30,138 bases of DNA from Thermoplasmata archaeon (GCA_021797055.1 JAKAAI010000015.1:1-30138); one strand, 5' to 3'; positions 7,558 to 16,228 are shown, counted from the stretch's first letter. Notes: a model not told the origin generated them from the sequence alone. Numbers and translations are program-made.

Positions 7558-8763
7558 ATGGAAGGAAATAAAGCTGGAGTTATCTTTGTAGTCATAGTTT
7601 TAATCGCAATGGCTGGAGGTCTTTTCCTTGAGGTAAACCCTCCGACGATTAAAGCATTCTCTCTTCCCGCTATTCCATCCAAGGGCGTTGAGCACTATCA
7701 GAACATTACGCTTTATGCTTGTGCAGATGGATGGGATTATGGTCATGGGCCGATCAATCCGACTCTTGTAGTGGCAAATGATACTGTAGTATGCTTCACT
7801 GTAATCGAAGAGGGTAACCAGCCGCACACTCTCACAATCGCACCGGGTTCTTCCGAGAGCTCATATCAGGATACATTACTAACTCCATCCCAGATAACAA
7901 CTGTACCTGGCACGGTTTCTCATGTTAAGGCATTCTTCGATACCCCGGGAGTCTATACTTACTGGTGTACTGTCCACCCGGAAACAATGGTAGGCACTCT
8001 TTATGTGAATACAACAGTCAATGTTACAGTACCCACCGTGCACTATTCTTATTACCATAATCAGACAATGAATCTGGTCCACAATGGATTCCTATCAAAT
8101 GGAATCCTCAATGGTACAATCCCTCTTCCACAGAGCTCGCTTGTCAACTTCACCGTTAAAGATACGTCACGGGCAAATTACTCCCTTTTCCTTTCCTCCG
8201 GAGCGGTCCCGTCTCTGCATAACTATACTGCTATAATAAACACAACAAACAGGACTTCGACTGCATCTTTTGCCTTTAACACAACAGGTGAATATACTTA
8301 CTTTAATGGGCAAAATTCGTCCCAATTCGGGAATATATATGTCTACACCTCCCTTCTTAACCAGACCCTGTTTGCGGATAAAAACGGGTGGAACTATTCA
8401 CAGATAAGTGGCGTTAATCCCACAATTACTGTGTCAGCGTGCACACTGGTGAACTTTACGCTAATCGACGAGGACAATCTGACACATACCCTCGTGATAA
8501 ACAGAGGAAATAATGAGAATAGCACAGACTATACGGTTATAGCAAGTGTGAATGCCTCAAGCAATATGTCACAGGGCTATTATTTCTTCATTTCACCAGG
8601 AAACTATACTTACTGGGACCTGTACCATCCGAGCACTTCAGTTGGCACTATTAACGTAACAAACTCATCTTCCACCGCATCAGCGATATATTCGCCTGCT
8701 ACGTATTCATACAATGATCCTAACGTTCTATATATTACAGCAAAAGATGAAAAGACTATATGA
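7558..8763 (+). CDS. Membrane-anchored protein with three cupredoxin-like domains
   Basis: 401 residues with an N-terminal membrane anchor (about 7-25), then three similar extracytoplasmic beta domains. Domain 1 (about 45-155) has a full type-1 copper set: H90, then C137, H140 and M144 in YWCTVHPETM. Domain 2 (about 165-262) has lost it: Y208 replaces the first His, and N250 and N253 replace Cys and His in YFNGQNSSQ. Domain 3 (about 265-368) keeps H310 and H357, but has D354 for Cys and S361 for Met in YWDLYHPSTS. Sequons (NxS/T) are dense, as in secreted proteins of acidophilic archaea. It starts 1 base after subunit I ends and overlaps ctaB by 4 bases. A role as electron donor to CuA is likely for domain 1. 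Confidence 0.88.
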   Translation: MEGNKAGVIFVVIVLIAMAGGLFLEVNPPTIKAFSLPAIPSKGVEHYQNITLYACADGWDYGHGPINPTLVVANDTVVCFTVIEEGNQPHTLTIAPGSSESSYQDTLLTPSQITTVPGTVSHVKAFFDTPGVYTYWCTVHPETMVGTLYVNTTVNVTVPTVHYSYYHNQTMNLVHNGFLSNGILNGTIPLPQSSLVNFTVKDTSRANYSLFLSSGAVPSLHNYTAIINTTNRTSTASFAFNTTGEYTYFNGQNSSQFGNIYVYTSLLNQTLFADKNGWNYSQISGVNPTITVSACTLVNFTLIDEDNLTHTLVINRGNNENSTDYTVIASVNASSNMSQGYYFFISPGNYTYWDLYHPSTSVGTINVTNSSSTASAIYSPATYSYNDPNVLYITAKDEKTI

Positions 8764-9620
8764 GAATAAGGGACTTCCTCAAAATTGCGAAGGGGGGAAT
8801 TACAACTTTAGTTGCCCTCGTAGCTGTTACGGGTTTTGTCTCAGATCCTCAGGCAGTTAATAAATTTACATTAATAATCCCTCTTTTAGTTTCAGGTATA
8901 CTCGCATCGTTCTCTGCAAGCATATTGAATAATATCTACGACATGGATATTGATTCCACTATGAAGAGGACTGAATACAGGAATATTCTCCTGAACAACA
9001 GAACAAAGAACTACTTTCTCTCATTAGCTTTAGGAATGCTTTTAGTTTCTATGCTAATAGCTTTTTTTCTTATTAACCTGCTAACGGCAATTTTTATTTT
9101 TCTTGGTTTCGCCAGTTACTATTTCCTCTACACAATTCTCCTCAAGAGGCGAACGTCATGGAACATTGTAATAGGCGGTATAGCCGGCAGCTTTCCAGCC
9201 CTTGCGGGGTGGGCAGCGGTTAGCGATAACGTATCATACACGGCACTATTCATTGCATTCCTCGTTTTTATGTGGACTCCAACCCACTTCTGGTCCCTTG
9301 CATCTTACCAGGAAGAGGATTACAACAGTGCACACATACCAATGTTGCCTTCAATCGTCGGTATTGAAGCTGGTTTCAGATGGATCACCGTTAATACAAT
9401 AATACTTGTTGCATATTCTCTTCTACCTCTTTTGATAACATCAATACACGTAGGAATAGTTTATTACATTGTTGCTCTTATTTCAGATGGATATCTGATA
9501 TACCGCCTCGCAATGATTTCTGCAAGCCACTATAACAAGAAACAGTTTCGAAAGGCATTTATTTTCTCAAACTTTTACCTTCTCTTGCTCCTGATTTCGA
9601 TATGGTTTGTTCTAATATGA
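8760..9620 (+). CDS. ctaB: Protoheme IX farnesyltransferase (heme O synthase)
   Basis: 286 residues, about nine membrane segments, UbiA superfamily. It attaches a farnesyl-type chain to heme B to make heme O for the oxidase. The first Asp-rich prenyl-diphosphate motif is clear: N58, D61, D65, M68, R70 and T71 in NNIYDMDIDSTMKRT. The second loop, with HFWSLASYQEEDYNSAHIPMLP, matches the family. Its ATG overlaps the upstream stop (ATGA), and its own stop overlaps the next ATG in the same way, so it is firmly part of the oxidase operon. No ctaA-like heme A synthase is visible next to it. Confidence 0.94.
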   Translation: MRIRDFLKIAKGGITTLVALVAVTGFVSDPQAVNKFTLIIPLLVSGILASFSASILNNIYDMDIDSTMKRTEYRNILLNNRTKNYFLSLALGMLLVSMLIAFFLINLLTAIFIFLGFASYYFLYTILLKRRTSWNIVIGGIAGSFPALAGWAAVSDNVSYTALFIAFLVFMWTPTHFWSLASYQEEDYNSAHIPMLPSIVGIEAGFRWITVNTIILVAYSLLPLLITSIHVGIVYYIVALISDGYLIYRLAMISASHYNKKQFRKAFIFSNFYLLLLLISIWFVLI

Positions 9621-11035
9621 ATACAGACAGGAGAATTTATTTTACAGTTCTGATCGCACTGCTTTACGCTATATTCTTCTTTCTCCTGGATGCCTATCAA
9701 ACAATATATTTCTCTGGAAATCTGGAAATGTTGATTGCATCTGAGGCAGCCCTTGTACTCCTGCCTGTGGTCGTCATTCTTTCTGGTGATAGGTATTCTG
9801 TCTTCCTGTTCCCATTAAGCATCATATTTATCATGACAGCTTCTGTCCTTTTACTTGGTACAGTAGCCTTTATACCGTTTATTGCAATAAATCTCCTCTA
9901 CATATCGGCCTACCCGAAGATTTTCCACCGATCTGAATGGATTTTGCCGTTTGTTTCATCTGCTATTTTTCTGTTTATGATTATTGTATCCAGCCTTTTG
10001 CGGATGGATTACGGTATTTCAGGCAGGCTTCTCTTTTTCTCAATTTATGATGACGTGCTGCCGGGCGGCGTCCCTGCCTTATTCTACCATGGTGTTGTAA
10101 TTCAGTCACCATATTTTGTATTTACCTATAGCATAATTACAATGATCATTTACCCGCTTATCTCAGTTATACTCGCAGCCAACTATCTATTAATTTACAG
10201 AACATACAGGAAGAGCTCAGCGAAATTTTCGTCAATATTCTCTGGGGCTGCAACTATACTCGGTTGCCAGTGCGAAGGGGTGACCGGGTTGATACCGAGC
10301 ATCGTCGCGCTTACAATATCGATCCTCGTGGTTCCGCTAATGATTGAATCTGTGCTTCTGGTTTCGCTGACACTTGCAGCACTCTTTTACCTTCGGAAGG
10401 GTGAAGTTATCCCAATTCTCTCACTTCCTGCAATAATAGGGAGAAAAGTTACCTCTCTGGTTTCCGGCTCAATTGCTGTTCTTGCTATACCGATTGCTTT
10501 TTCGATAGGAGTATCATATGGGTATTTCAGAAACGAGTCTTTCTTTTTCGGAATGAACTTTCTCTTATTCCTTGAAGGGTTTATTATTATAATCCTGGTT
10601 TCAAGTTTGCACGACTTTAAGGTTTCATGGAATCCGCTTATTATGGCCTTTATCTCATTCTTATTGCTGCTGGCATGGCTTTTTCCATTCGCCGTCTCGC
10701 TGGCAGAATCCTCTGCATTTTACTATATTCTTATGAATTCCAGTGCATTATTATCAGGATTTCTTGCCGCATTCTCGTTTATCGCTTTCAGGAATGAGAG
10801 AAAAACCGTATTTCTAGAATTTGAAGCAATGATGTTTTCTATGATTGGAATTGTATCGTTATACGCATCTGCATTCGGAATCTCAATATGGCCAGTCTTC
10901 AGTCTTGGGCAGCAGTTCATATTCTCAATGGTACTTGTCATTGTATCATTACCGATAATGTGGTATATCACGAACAAATCACTGGTAGAGAATGCCTTCG
11001 GGAAAATACAGCCTTTATCTGTTTCTCCTAACTGA
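9617..11035 (+). CDS. Polytopic membrane protein with a CxC motif, unknown function
   Basis: 472 residues and roughly 12-13 membrane segments. I do not recognise the family. I start it at the ATG at 9617, which overlaps the ctaB stop as ATGA; an in-frame ATG at 9602 is also possible. The only striking polar element is C217-Q-C219-E220 (GCQCEG), at the mouth of a hydrophobic segment after a basic loop (YRTYRKSSAKF). A metal-binding or thiol role is conceivable, for instance copper or heme delivery to the oxidase, but this rests only on the CxC pair and on the operon position between heme O synthase and a CPBP-like protein. Confidence 0.75.
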   Translation: MNTDRRIYFTVLIALLYAIFFFLLDAYQTIYFSGNLEMLIASEAALVLLPVVVILSGDRYSVFLFPLSIIFIMTASVLLLGTVAFIPFIAINLLYISAYPKIFHRSEWILPFVSSAIFLFMIIVSSLLRMDYGISGRLLFFSIYDDVLPGGVPALFYHGVVIQSPYFVFTYSIITMIIYPLISVILAANYLLIYRTYRKSSAKFSSIFSGAATILGCQCEGVTGLIPSIVALTISILVVPLMIESVLLVSLTLAALFYLRKGEVIPILSLPAIIGRKVTSLVSGSIAVLAIPIAFSIGVSYGYFRNESFFFGMNFLLFLEGFIIIILVSSLHDFKVSWNPLIMAFISFLLLLAWLFPFAVSLAESSAFYYILMNSSALLSGFLAAFSFIAFRNERKTVFLEFEAMMFSMIGIVSLYASAFGISIWPVFSLGQQFIFSMVLVIVSLPIMWYITNKSLVENAFGKIQPLSVSPN

Positions 11036-11621
11036 GTTTTTGATCTTTTTTTTATTCTACACCTTCCTTGCTTTCACCTCTGATCTGATTCTTTCCGGAA
11101 TAATTTACGTTTTATACCTTATAGTTGCGCCCGTCATGCTTATAGCTACAGTTATCTACGATCCATATCTCAGAAAACAGGCAATACAGTTCTTGGGCAA
11201 CAAGGACTGGGTGATATTGATTGCAGGTCTATTCATATGGGGATATTTCTTTGCACTTAAGCATCTCTCGCCATTTTACATGTTTTATGAAATATCTTTC
11301 ATAGATGAGATCAATTTCAGGTTTGTTGTATTCAACTATATCTGCCGATATACAAGAAGAGAGTATGCTCTGCTAATTCAGGCTGTGCTGTTTATGCTTC
11401 TATATATGAACTATATCTTCCTTGAACCACAAGCCTATCCAGGTTTATACAGAGAGTTATACGTAATAGATATGTTCATAATGGGTATCCTTTATGGAGT
11501 TGTGGTGTATTTCAGGAATTCTATTTATATAGACATACTGATACATTTGTCCCTTTACGATATTGTTTATTTCTCACCGCCAGTACCCGGATGGATACCC
11601 TATCTCATGCTTCCGACATAA
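10992..11621 (+). CDS. CPBP/CAAX-protease-like membrane protein, last gene of the oxidase operon
   Basis: 209 residues, six or so membrane segments. The motif D105-E106-x3-R110 (IDEINFR) resembles the EExxxR motif of CPBP intramembrane proteases. A His in the last helix (H185, IHLSLYD) resembles their third motif. The middle motif FxxxH has Tyr for His (FMLLY), and the last spacing is imperfect, so activity is uncertain. The ATG at 10992 overlaps the upstream gene by 44 bases. A TTG at 11040, just after the upstream stop, is an alternative that would trim 16 residues from the first membrane segment. The gene probably ends the operon, since the next gene is on the other strand. Confidence 0.7.
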   Translation: MPSGKYSLYLFLLTEFLIFFLFYTFLAFTSDLILSGIIYVLYLIVAPVMLIATVIYDPYLRKQAIQFLGNKDWVILIAGLFIWGYFFALKHLSPFYMFYEISFIDEINFRFVVFNYICRYTRREYALLIQAVLFMLLYMNYIFLEPQAYPGLYRELYVIDMFIMGILYGVVVYFRNSIYIDILIHLSLYDIVYFSPPVPGWIPYLMLPT

Positions 11622-11635
11622 TGCGCATGTAAATA

Positions 11636-12016
11636 TCAATCAACAAGGTGTTTTCTGATGTTTGCCGGTATGATGCTCGGCCTGTTTTCTTTGTCAACAT
11701 AGACAAGAACTGCTTTACATTTTGATGCGATTTCATCCTTTATGGATATGTAAGATCTGAATGTAACGCTTGTATTACCCAATTTATCAACAGCTGTGGT
11801 GCAGACAGGTGCGTCATCAAACATTACCTCTTTGAAGAAATCCACTTCGATATGAGCAACAACGAACCTTATATCTGCTGGGTCTTTCATGAACTTTCCA
11901 AAAAAATCTATTCTGCCAAGTTCGTAATATGTTAAAAAAATTGCATTATTGACATGACCGAGAAGATCCACATCGGAATAACGTATCTGTATTTCGAGAG
12001 AGCTTTTCAAGGTCAA
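11636..12016 (-). CDS. Acyl-CoA thioesterase, 4-hydroxybenzoyl-CoA thioesterase type (hotdog fold)
   Basis: 126 residues, cytosolic. The signature RYSDVDLLGHVNNAIFLTYYE carries the catalytic-region Asp and the GHVNN turn of the hotdog thioesterase family. It hydrolyses acyl-CoA esters; the substrate is not clear. The frame has no ATG at its head. TTG at 12016 directly follows the TAG of the upstream gene, and a second TTG lies at 12010. No good Shine-Dalgarno sequence is seen, so translation may depend on termination of the upstream gene. The upstream gene is in the same frame, with only the TAG between them. Confidence 0.85.
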   Translation of the reverse strand: MTLKSSLEIQIRYSDVDLLGHVNNAIFLTYYELGRIDFFGKFMKDPADIRFVVAHIEVDFFKEVMFDDAPVCTTAVDKLGNTSVTFRSYISIKDEIASKCKAVLVYVDKENRPSIIPANIRKHLVD

Positions 12017-12484
12017 CTAAATCATATATTGTTCAAATATTTTAAAGATTCTTTCTGGTCTGTTAAACAGCATTTTGATGGGATCTGAGTTAACGTAAAC
12101 CAGTGATGATTGCGATATCCTGTCATGATATTTCATGGAATGCATTCTGGACGCAGAGGATTCCTCTCCACCACAGATCAATATGACGGGAAAATCTATC
12201 CTGTAGAGATCATGTTTCACAGAAACATCCCATTCTGGATCCAGACCTACAAGGGAACCTTTTATATGAAAACTGATCATATTTTTCAGTACAGAAGGAA
12301 AACAACTGCCACCGGATATGAAGACTGTGTTTTCCATACTGGTTTTGCCGGTCTCTTCCATAAACTGTGTCAATCCTGAGCAATCATTAGACAGTTCTAC
12401 CTTTACGCGTAGTTTATCAGCATGTTTCTTAAACCTGCTCTGATCATATTCTTTTACATCCAAAAGTATGCAGGTCAGTCTCAT
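12017..12484 (-). CDS. Unknown protein, possibly a reduced alpha/beta-hydrolase-like fold
   Basis: 155 residues. I do not recognise it with confidence. The order of elements, a strand ending in TVFISGGSCFPSVL, then IKGSLVGLDPEWD, then PVILICGGEES, then SLVYVNSDP, and a C-terminal helix (RIFKIFEQYM), recalls alpha/beta hydrolases. The nucleophile elbow is not a standard GxSxG, and the length is about 100 residues below the family norm, so an enzyme is not assured. It ends at a TAG directly followed by the TTG of the thioesterase gene, which makes co-translation likely. Its ATG faces the divergent rqcH gene across 86 bases. Confidence 0.65.
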   Translation of the reverse strand: MRLTCILLDVKEYDQSRFKKHADKLRVKVELSNDCSGLTQFMEETGKTSMENTVFISGGSCFPSVLKNMISFHIKGSLVGLDPEWDVSVKHDLYRIDFPVILICGGEESSASRMHSMKYHDRISQSSLVYVNSDPIKMLFNRPERIFKIFEQYMI

Positions 12485-12570
12485 TTCAGTGCAGTATGGT
12501 CATTGTATCCTTCTTTAATTTAACTTCCCGACCTTTATTTTGAGGAAAAGAATATACCCCAAAGGTAGAA

Positions 12571-14388
12571 ATGAAGTTAAAGGAGTCTTCACTTGACATA
12601 TATGCGTTCGTAAATCTATACCGGCAGGATATAGTTTCATCCTTTATCAAGAAGATTCACCAGATTTCAGAGAATGAATTTGTTCTTCAGATATATCGAT
12701 CGGATCTAAAAAAAAGAGAGCTCCTTTTATCACTTTCGAAGGGAATCGCCTTTTTTGAAACCGAAAAACCAGAAATGCCCTCAGGACTTGCAATGCAACT
12801 GAGAAGCATGCTTATGGAAAGAAAGATAATTTCGATCTCTCAGGTCAATTTCGACAGGGTTGTGAGTATTGATCTCTCCGGTGGCTTATCATTAATAATA
12901 GAGCTTTTCAGGGAAGGTAATCTTATTGTTTTACAGGATCGCATCATACAGTATGCCTTGAACCAGAGAGAATGGAAAAACAGGAAAATAGTACGCGGTT
13001 CTGAATACATTCCTCCAATGACAAAAAATCCCCTTGAGCTTGGTGTTGCAGGTCTAGTTGATGTATTCAAAAACAGCAGAGGGAGTCTTGTGCAGACAAT
13101 TGCTACGAGATTAAACCTTGGTGGGGAGGATGCAGAAGAGGTATTATTCAGACTCGGAGTGGACAAATCAATGCCTGCAGCCGATTTCATCTCCATTGAG
13201 GCTCTCAGGAAGGAGATAGACAATGTCTTATCTGAAGCATTGCAAAACAGATCGTATTACTATCAAAAAGAGGAAATATTGTCACCGATAGAACTCAGGC
13301 ACATTGGAAGATCTGCCGACAAGGTTTTTGAGTCATTCGATGAAGGCCTGAGATACTACCTCGCCAATTATCCTGAGGGGGAAATCCGGGAATCGAAGAA
13401 CGAGAGGAAGATAGCCTCAATAGAAAAGAGTATTGAGGAGTTCTCTCTTAGAGCAAACGAATACAGGGAAATTGGAACTAAAATATTCTCTGATCTCAGG
13501 AAATTTGATGAGATAATATCCGCGGTCAGATCAAGAGAAAAGGAGTTGAGGGCTGGCGTCGCAATCTTTCAGGATTGCGTTGTGCATTCAATTGACGGTG
13601 GAAAAAAGACGGTTGAACTCCTGGTAGATGGCATAAAGATACCATTGCGGTACAGCAAAAAGGCAAGTGAAAACGGGAATGCTGCCTTCGAAGAATCAAA
13701 GGATTACATTTCCAAGATTGAAGGGGCAAGGAAAATACTCGAAGAACTGAAAAGATCCGAAATTAAAGAACCAGCCATAAAAAGAAAGAAGGAGAGAAGG
13801 CGGTTCTGGTTCGAATCCTACAGGTGGTTCATAACTTCAGAGGGAAACACTGTTGTTGCAGGGAAAGACAGAAAGACAAACGAGAAGGTCGTAAAGAAAC
13901 ATATGGAACAGTATGATATCTATGTCCACGCAGATCTATACGGTGCCCCGAGTACTGTAGTAAAATCTCTTAATAGTCTAAGACCCGGAGAGAAAAGCAT
14001 AAGGGAATCTGCGCAGTTTGCTGTATCTTATTCAAGGGCGTGGGGTGCCGGCCAGGCGTCCGGAACAGCGTACTGGGTTTTTCCAGAACAGGTTTCTAAA
14101 ACACCTCAGTCTGGAGAGTTCATTTCATCCGGCTCCTGGGTAATAAGAGGAAAGAGAAATTATATTTTTAATCTGCCTCTTGAGTTATATATCGGTGCTT
14201 ATGAAATAGATGGAATACGGATACCTATGGCCTCCCCAAACGAAGAGGTCTTTAAAGATGGCTGCATAAAGATCATGCCCGGAAAGTCAAAAAGGACAGA
14301 CGTTGCCAGACAGATAGCTGACCGGTTGGGTTTCGAGAGGGATGAAATTGACAGCATCCTTCCTCCCGGAAGTTCACAGATCATTTAG
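12571..14388 (+). CDS. rqcH: RqcH (NFACT family) ribosome-associated quality control protein
   Basis: 605 residues. It binds large subunits holding stalled nascent chains and directs C-terminal tailing in bacteria and archaea (Rqc2/NEMF in eukaryotes). Domain order is as expected: NFACT-N (1 to about 215) with the DR motif at D95-R96 (NFDRVV), a helix-rich middle, two coiled-coil stretches (about 270-330 and 370-405) around a short insert, then the NFACT-R domain (about 411-520) with RFWFESYRWF and YDIYVHADLYGAPSTVVKS. The start has an AAAGGT Shine-Dalgarno-like sequence 6-7 bases upstream. Its 3' end overlaps the convergent pgi/pmi gene by 4 bases. Confidence 0.93.
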   Translation: MKLKESSLDIYAFVNLYRQDIVSSFIKKIHQISENEFVLQIYRSDLKKRELLLSLSKGIAFFETEKPEMPSGLAMQLRSMLMERKIISISQVNFDRVVSIDLSGGLSLIIELFREGNLIVLQDRIIQYALNQREWKNRKIVRGSEYIPPMTKNPLELGVAGLVDVFKNSRGSLVQTIATRLNLGGEDAEEVLFRLGVDKSMPAADFISIEALRKEIDNVLSEALQNRSYYYQKEEILSPIELRHIGRSADKVFESFDEGLRYYLANYPEGEIRESKNERKIASIEKSIEEFSLRANEYREIGTKIFSDLRKFDEIISAVRSREKELRAGVAIFQDCVVHSIDGGKKTVELLVDGIKIPLRYSKKASENGNAAFEESKDYISKIEGARKILEELKRSEIKEPAIKRKKERRRFWFESYRWFITSEGNTVVAGKDRKTNEKVVKKHMEQYDIYVHADLYGAPSTVVKSLNSLRPGEKSIRESAQFAVSYSRAWGAGQASGTAYWVFPEQVSKTPQSGEFISSGSWVIRGKRNYIFNLPLELYIGAYEIDGIRIPMASPNEEVFKDGCIKIMPGKSKRTDVARQIADRLGFERDEIDSILPPGSSQII

Positions 14389-15299
14389 ACCTTGCTCAGC
14401 AGACCCTTCAGTCTTTCTATCGTAGTTACATCCATTGGTTCAACCTTTCTTTTCAGAGCAGCATAGTAAGAAATATAGTCTCCTATATGCGTCAGATAAA
14501 ATGTCCTCGCAATAATGGATTTGCCTTTGACAGGGATATCTATGGCTTCTGTTGACGTGAGATCAAGAGTAAAATTTACCCGGTTCTTTATTCTCCCCTG
14601 CGCGCCCCCAAATGAGTAAAAAACAAATGAATCCTTACCGTATGTTTTTTCAAGAGCCATTATTGCGTTGTGGTCCAGCTCCGGAAAACTCAAACTGAAC
14701 GACAGTAACTTTGTGTTTTCGTTAAACTGAGTTTGCCAGCGATATGCTACTGATTGAAAAGGAGGATAACCCAGTATAATGGGAATTCTGCCTTTATCCA
14801 CCATGGAATCTGCCATCGTTTTTATCCACGAATTGTCACTGTCTATTTCTGATACCAGATTTGAAGCTTCAATCAGGTCTTCAGCAGCGCCCGGTATAAT
14901 TGAAAGTGCAAGCGGTGTAAAGAGATAGCCAAGTGCAGACCTGGGTTGCAGTCCCTGTGGGATTTTCACCGTCCTGTGGCACATTTTTTCAAGAGCGCCA
15001 CCAGACGTGATAGCAGTCATTTGAGCTCCCCTTCTTTCCGCCTCCCTGAAAGCAGCTATAGTCTCTTCGGTATTTCCTGAATAGCTCATACCTATGAAAA
15101 GAGTATCAGAATCAACGAAATCAGGTATTTCATAGGAAGAAATACATACAACCGGCTTCTCTGAATATAAATCAGAAAATATCCTGCCAGCTATACCTGA
15201 ACCACCCATACCGGCAATCACGCAATTCTTAAATTCAGGAGGATCAAATTTTCCACTAAAGAGGAGCTGCTGCTTCAGGCTCTTTAATTCATCGATCAT
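14385..15299 (-). CDS. Bifunctional phosphoglucose/phosphomannose isomerase
   Basis: 304 residues, two SIS domains. It interconverts glucose-6-phosphate or mannose-6-phosphate with fructose-6-phosphate. The first SIS domain has GMGGSGIAGR (30-39) and the phosphate loop MSYSGNTEET (71-80). The second begins around RIPIILGYPP and includes the conserved NENTK and ELDHNAIMAL segments, the latter carrying the active-site His expected in this family. The length is normal for the archaeal type. A small membrane-peptide gene ends 11 bases upstream, so they probably share a transcript. It links hexose use from the starch genes further right to central metabolism. Confidence 0.92.
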   Translation of the reverse strand: MIDELKSLKQQLLFSGKFDPPEFKNCVIAGMGGSGIAGRIFSDLYSEKPVVCISSYEIPDFVDSDTLFIGMSYSGNTEETIAAFREAERRGAQMTAITSGGALEKMCHRTVKIPQGLQPRSALGYLFTPLALSIIPGAAEDLIEASNLVSEIDSDNSWIKTMADSMVDKGRIPIILGYPPFQSVAYRWQTQFNENTKLLSFSLSFPELDHNAIMALEKTYGKDSFVFYSFGGAQGRIKNRVNFTLDLTSTEAIDIPVKGKSIIARTFYLTHIGDYISYYAALKRKVEPMDVTTIERLKGLLSKV

Positions 15300-15310
15300 T
15301 TACAAGCACC

Positions 15311-15415
15311 TTAAGGAGTCCATAATAAAAATCCGGCAACAACCATATAACCAAAAATGGCCGTTACTACTGAAGCAAAGACAAGTAAGACCTTTATCTT
15401 CGTCTCTGTATCCAT
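15311..15415 (-). CDS. 34-residue single-helix membrane peptide
   Basis: A short gene opening at the ATG at 15415 and ending at TAA 15313-15311. The product has a charged head (MDTETKIK), then one hydrophobic helix of about 22 residues (VLLVFASVVTAIFGYMVVAG), and a short tail ending in WTP. A TATA-like box (TTAAATAAG on the minus strand, 15445-15437) lies 26 bases before the ATG, the same spacing as for other genes here. The stop is 11 bases before the pgi/pmi start, with GGTG between. The family is unknown; a Sec61-beta-like or other small membrane subunit is possible but not shown. Confidence 0.6.
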   Translation of the reverse strand: MDTETKIKVLLVFASVVTAIFGYMVVAGFLLWTP

Positions 15416-15436
15416 AAATATCCAAAAGGTAAAACT

Positions 15437-15445
15437 CTTATTTAA
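15437..15445 (-). promoter_or_regulatory. TATA-like box for the membrane peptide and pgi/pmi genes
   Basis: It reads TTAAATAAG on the minus strand, centred 26 bases before the ATG at 15415. Confidence 0.5.
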
Positions 15446-15454
15446 TTTTCACAG

Positions 15455-16228
15455 CTATACGGAAACGGCTGCAAGCATACCAAAATAAACCTGCACATAA
15501 TAATAAACAAATTTCATTCTCAGATCGCCTGCATGTAGAATGCCATAGAGAATTGCCATGTTCCAGTAACTGTCTGGTTTGGCAGATTCCAGGAAATCTC
15601 TTTTTAATGACATCAACTGCTTCAGATCAGAGTGAGCAATGCATTTCTGCACCAATTCATCATATTCCTTTGCCGTGTCTGAGTATCCATATGGGCCATC
15701 CGTGGAATGAGTATGCGCCTGATCTGCGCTTATTACAATACTTATGTTCTCTTTCTGATTTGACGCCCAGCTCTTAAGAAGGCGACCGAATTCGACAAGC
15801 CCTTCCACGTTTTCTGGTCTTGGCTGTCCCATGGGTATAGTCCTTTTTGTTTTGAAGAATTCAAGCGGTATCATCGTTCCGAAATCCATCGGAAAAATAG
15901 AATGTGGTCCAGAAGATGTAATAAAAGAGACGATTTCCGAGTATTCTTTTGTAGCACTTGCAAGATCTATAGCCTTCTGCTGGTCTACATTATACATACG
16001 CCGTAATTTTCTCTTCTGTGTTTTATAATAACCACCGCATTTTTGTGTCCCAACAATAGACACTTTATTCTGCAGACGCAGTCCATGGGGGGAGATTATA
16101 ACTATAATATCGGATCTATCGGCATCTGTCATCTGTGCAACTCTGTCATGCATCTCTACGGATTCGGTGTTTGGCATATCAAGTATCTCATCACCATGCG
16201 GAATTACATAAACCTTCTCAATTGTCAT
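15455..16228 (-). CDS. Class III extradiol dioxygenase-like protein (LigB superfamily)
   Basis: 257 residues from the ATG at 16228; a GTG at 16249 is also in frame. I prefer the ATG because a TATA-like box (16251-16260) lies about 27 bases before it, and because VYVIPHGDE then starts at once. His-bearing motifs of the LigB fold are present: VIPHGDE near the N-terminus, IISPHG in the next strand, SSGPHSIFPMDFGTMIPLEFF, and VISADQAHTH. These match the metal and proton-transfer positions of the family. Archaeal members are often annotated only as dioxygenase-like, and no aromatic pathway genes lie nearby, so the reaction is unknown. The neighbours, pgi/pmi and glucoamylase, give no strong hint. 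Confidence 0.8.
   Translation of the reverse strand: MTIEKVYVIPHGDEILDMPNTESVEMHDRVAQMTDADRSDIIVIISPHGLRLQNKVSIVGTQKCGGYYKTQKRKLRRMYNVDQQKAIDLASATKEYSEIVSFITSSGPHSIFPMDFGTMIPLEFFKTKRTIPMGQPRPENVEGLVEFGRLLKSWASNQKENISIVISADQAHTHSTDGPYGYSDTAKEYDELVQKCIAHSDLKQLMSLKRDFLESAKPDSYWNMAILYGILHAGDLRMKFVYYYVQVYFGMLAAVSV

Noticed and set aside
12110..12379. 89-codon plus-strand frame opposite the unknown 155-residue protein
   Set aside because: The minus-strand frame has plausible fold elements and coupling to the thioesterase; the plus frame has neither.
12840..13223. 127-codon minus-strand frame inside rqcH
   Set aside because: It is antisense to a well-conserved gene, has no recognisable domain and no promoter of its own.
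13808..13818. GGTTCGAATCC, like a tRNA T-arm
   Set aside because: It lies inside the conserved NFACT-R coding stretch of rqcH, and no acceptor, D or anticodon arms can be paired around it.
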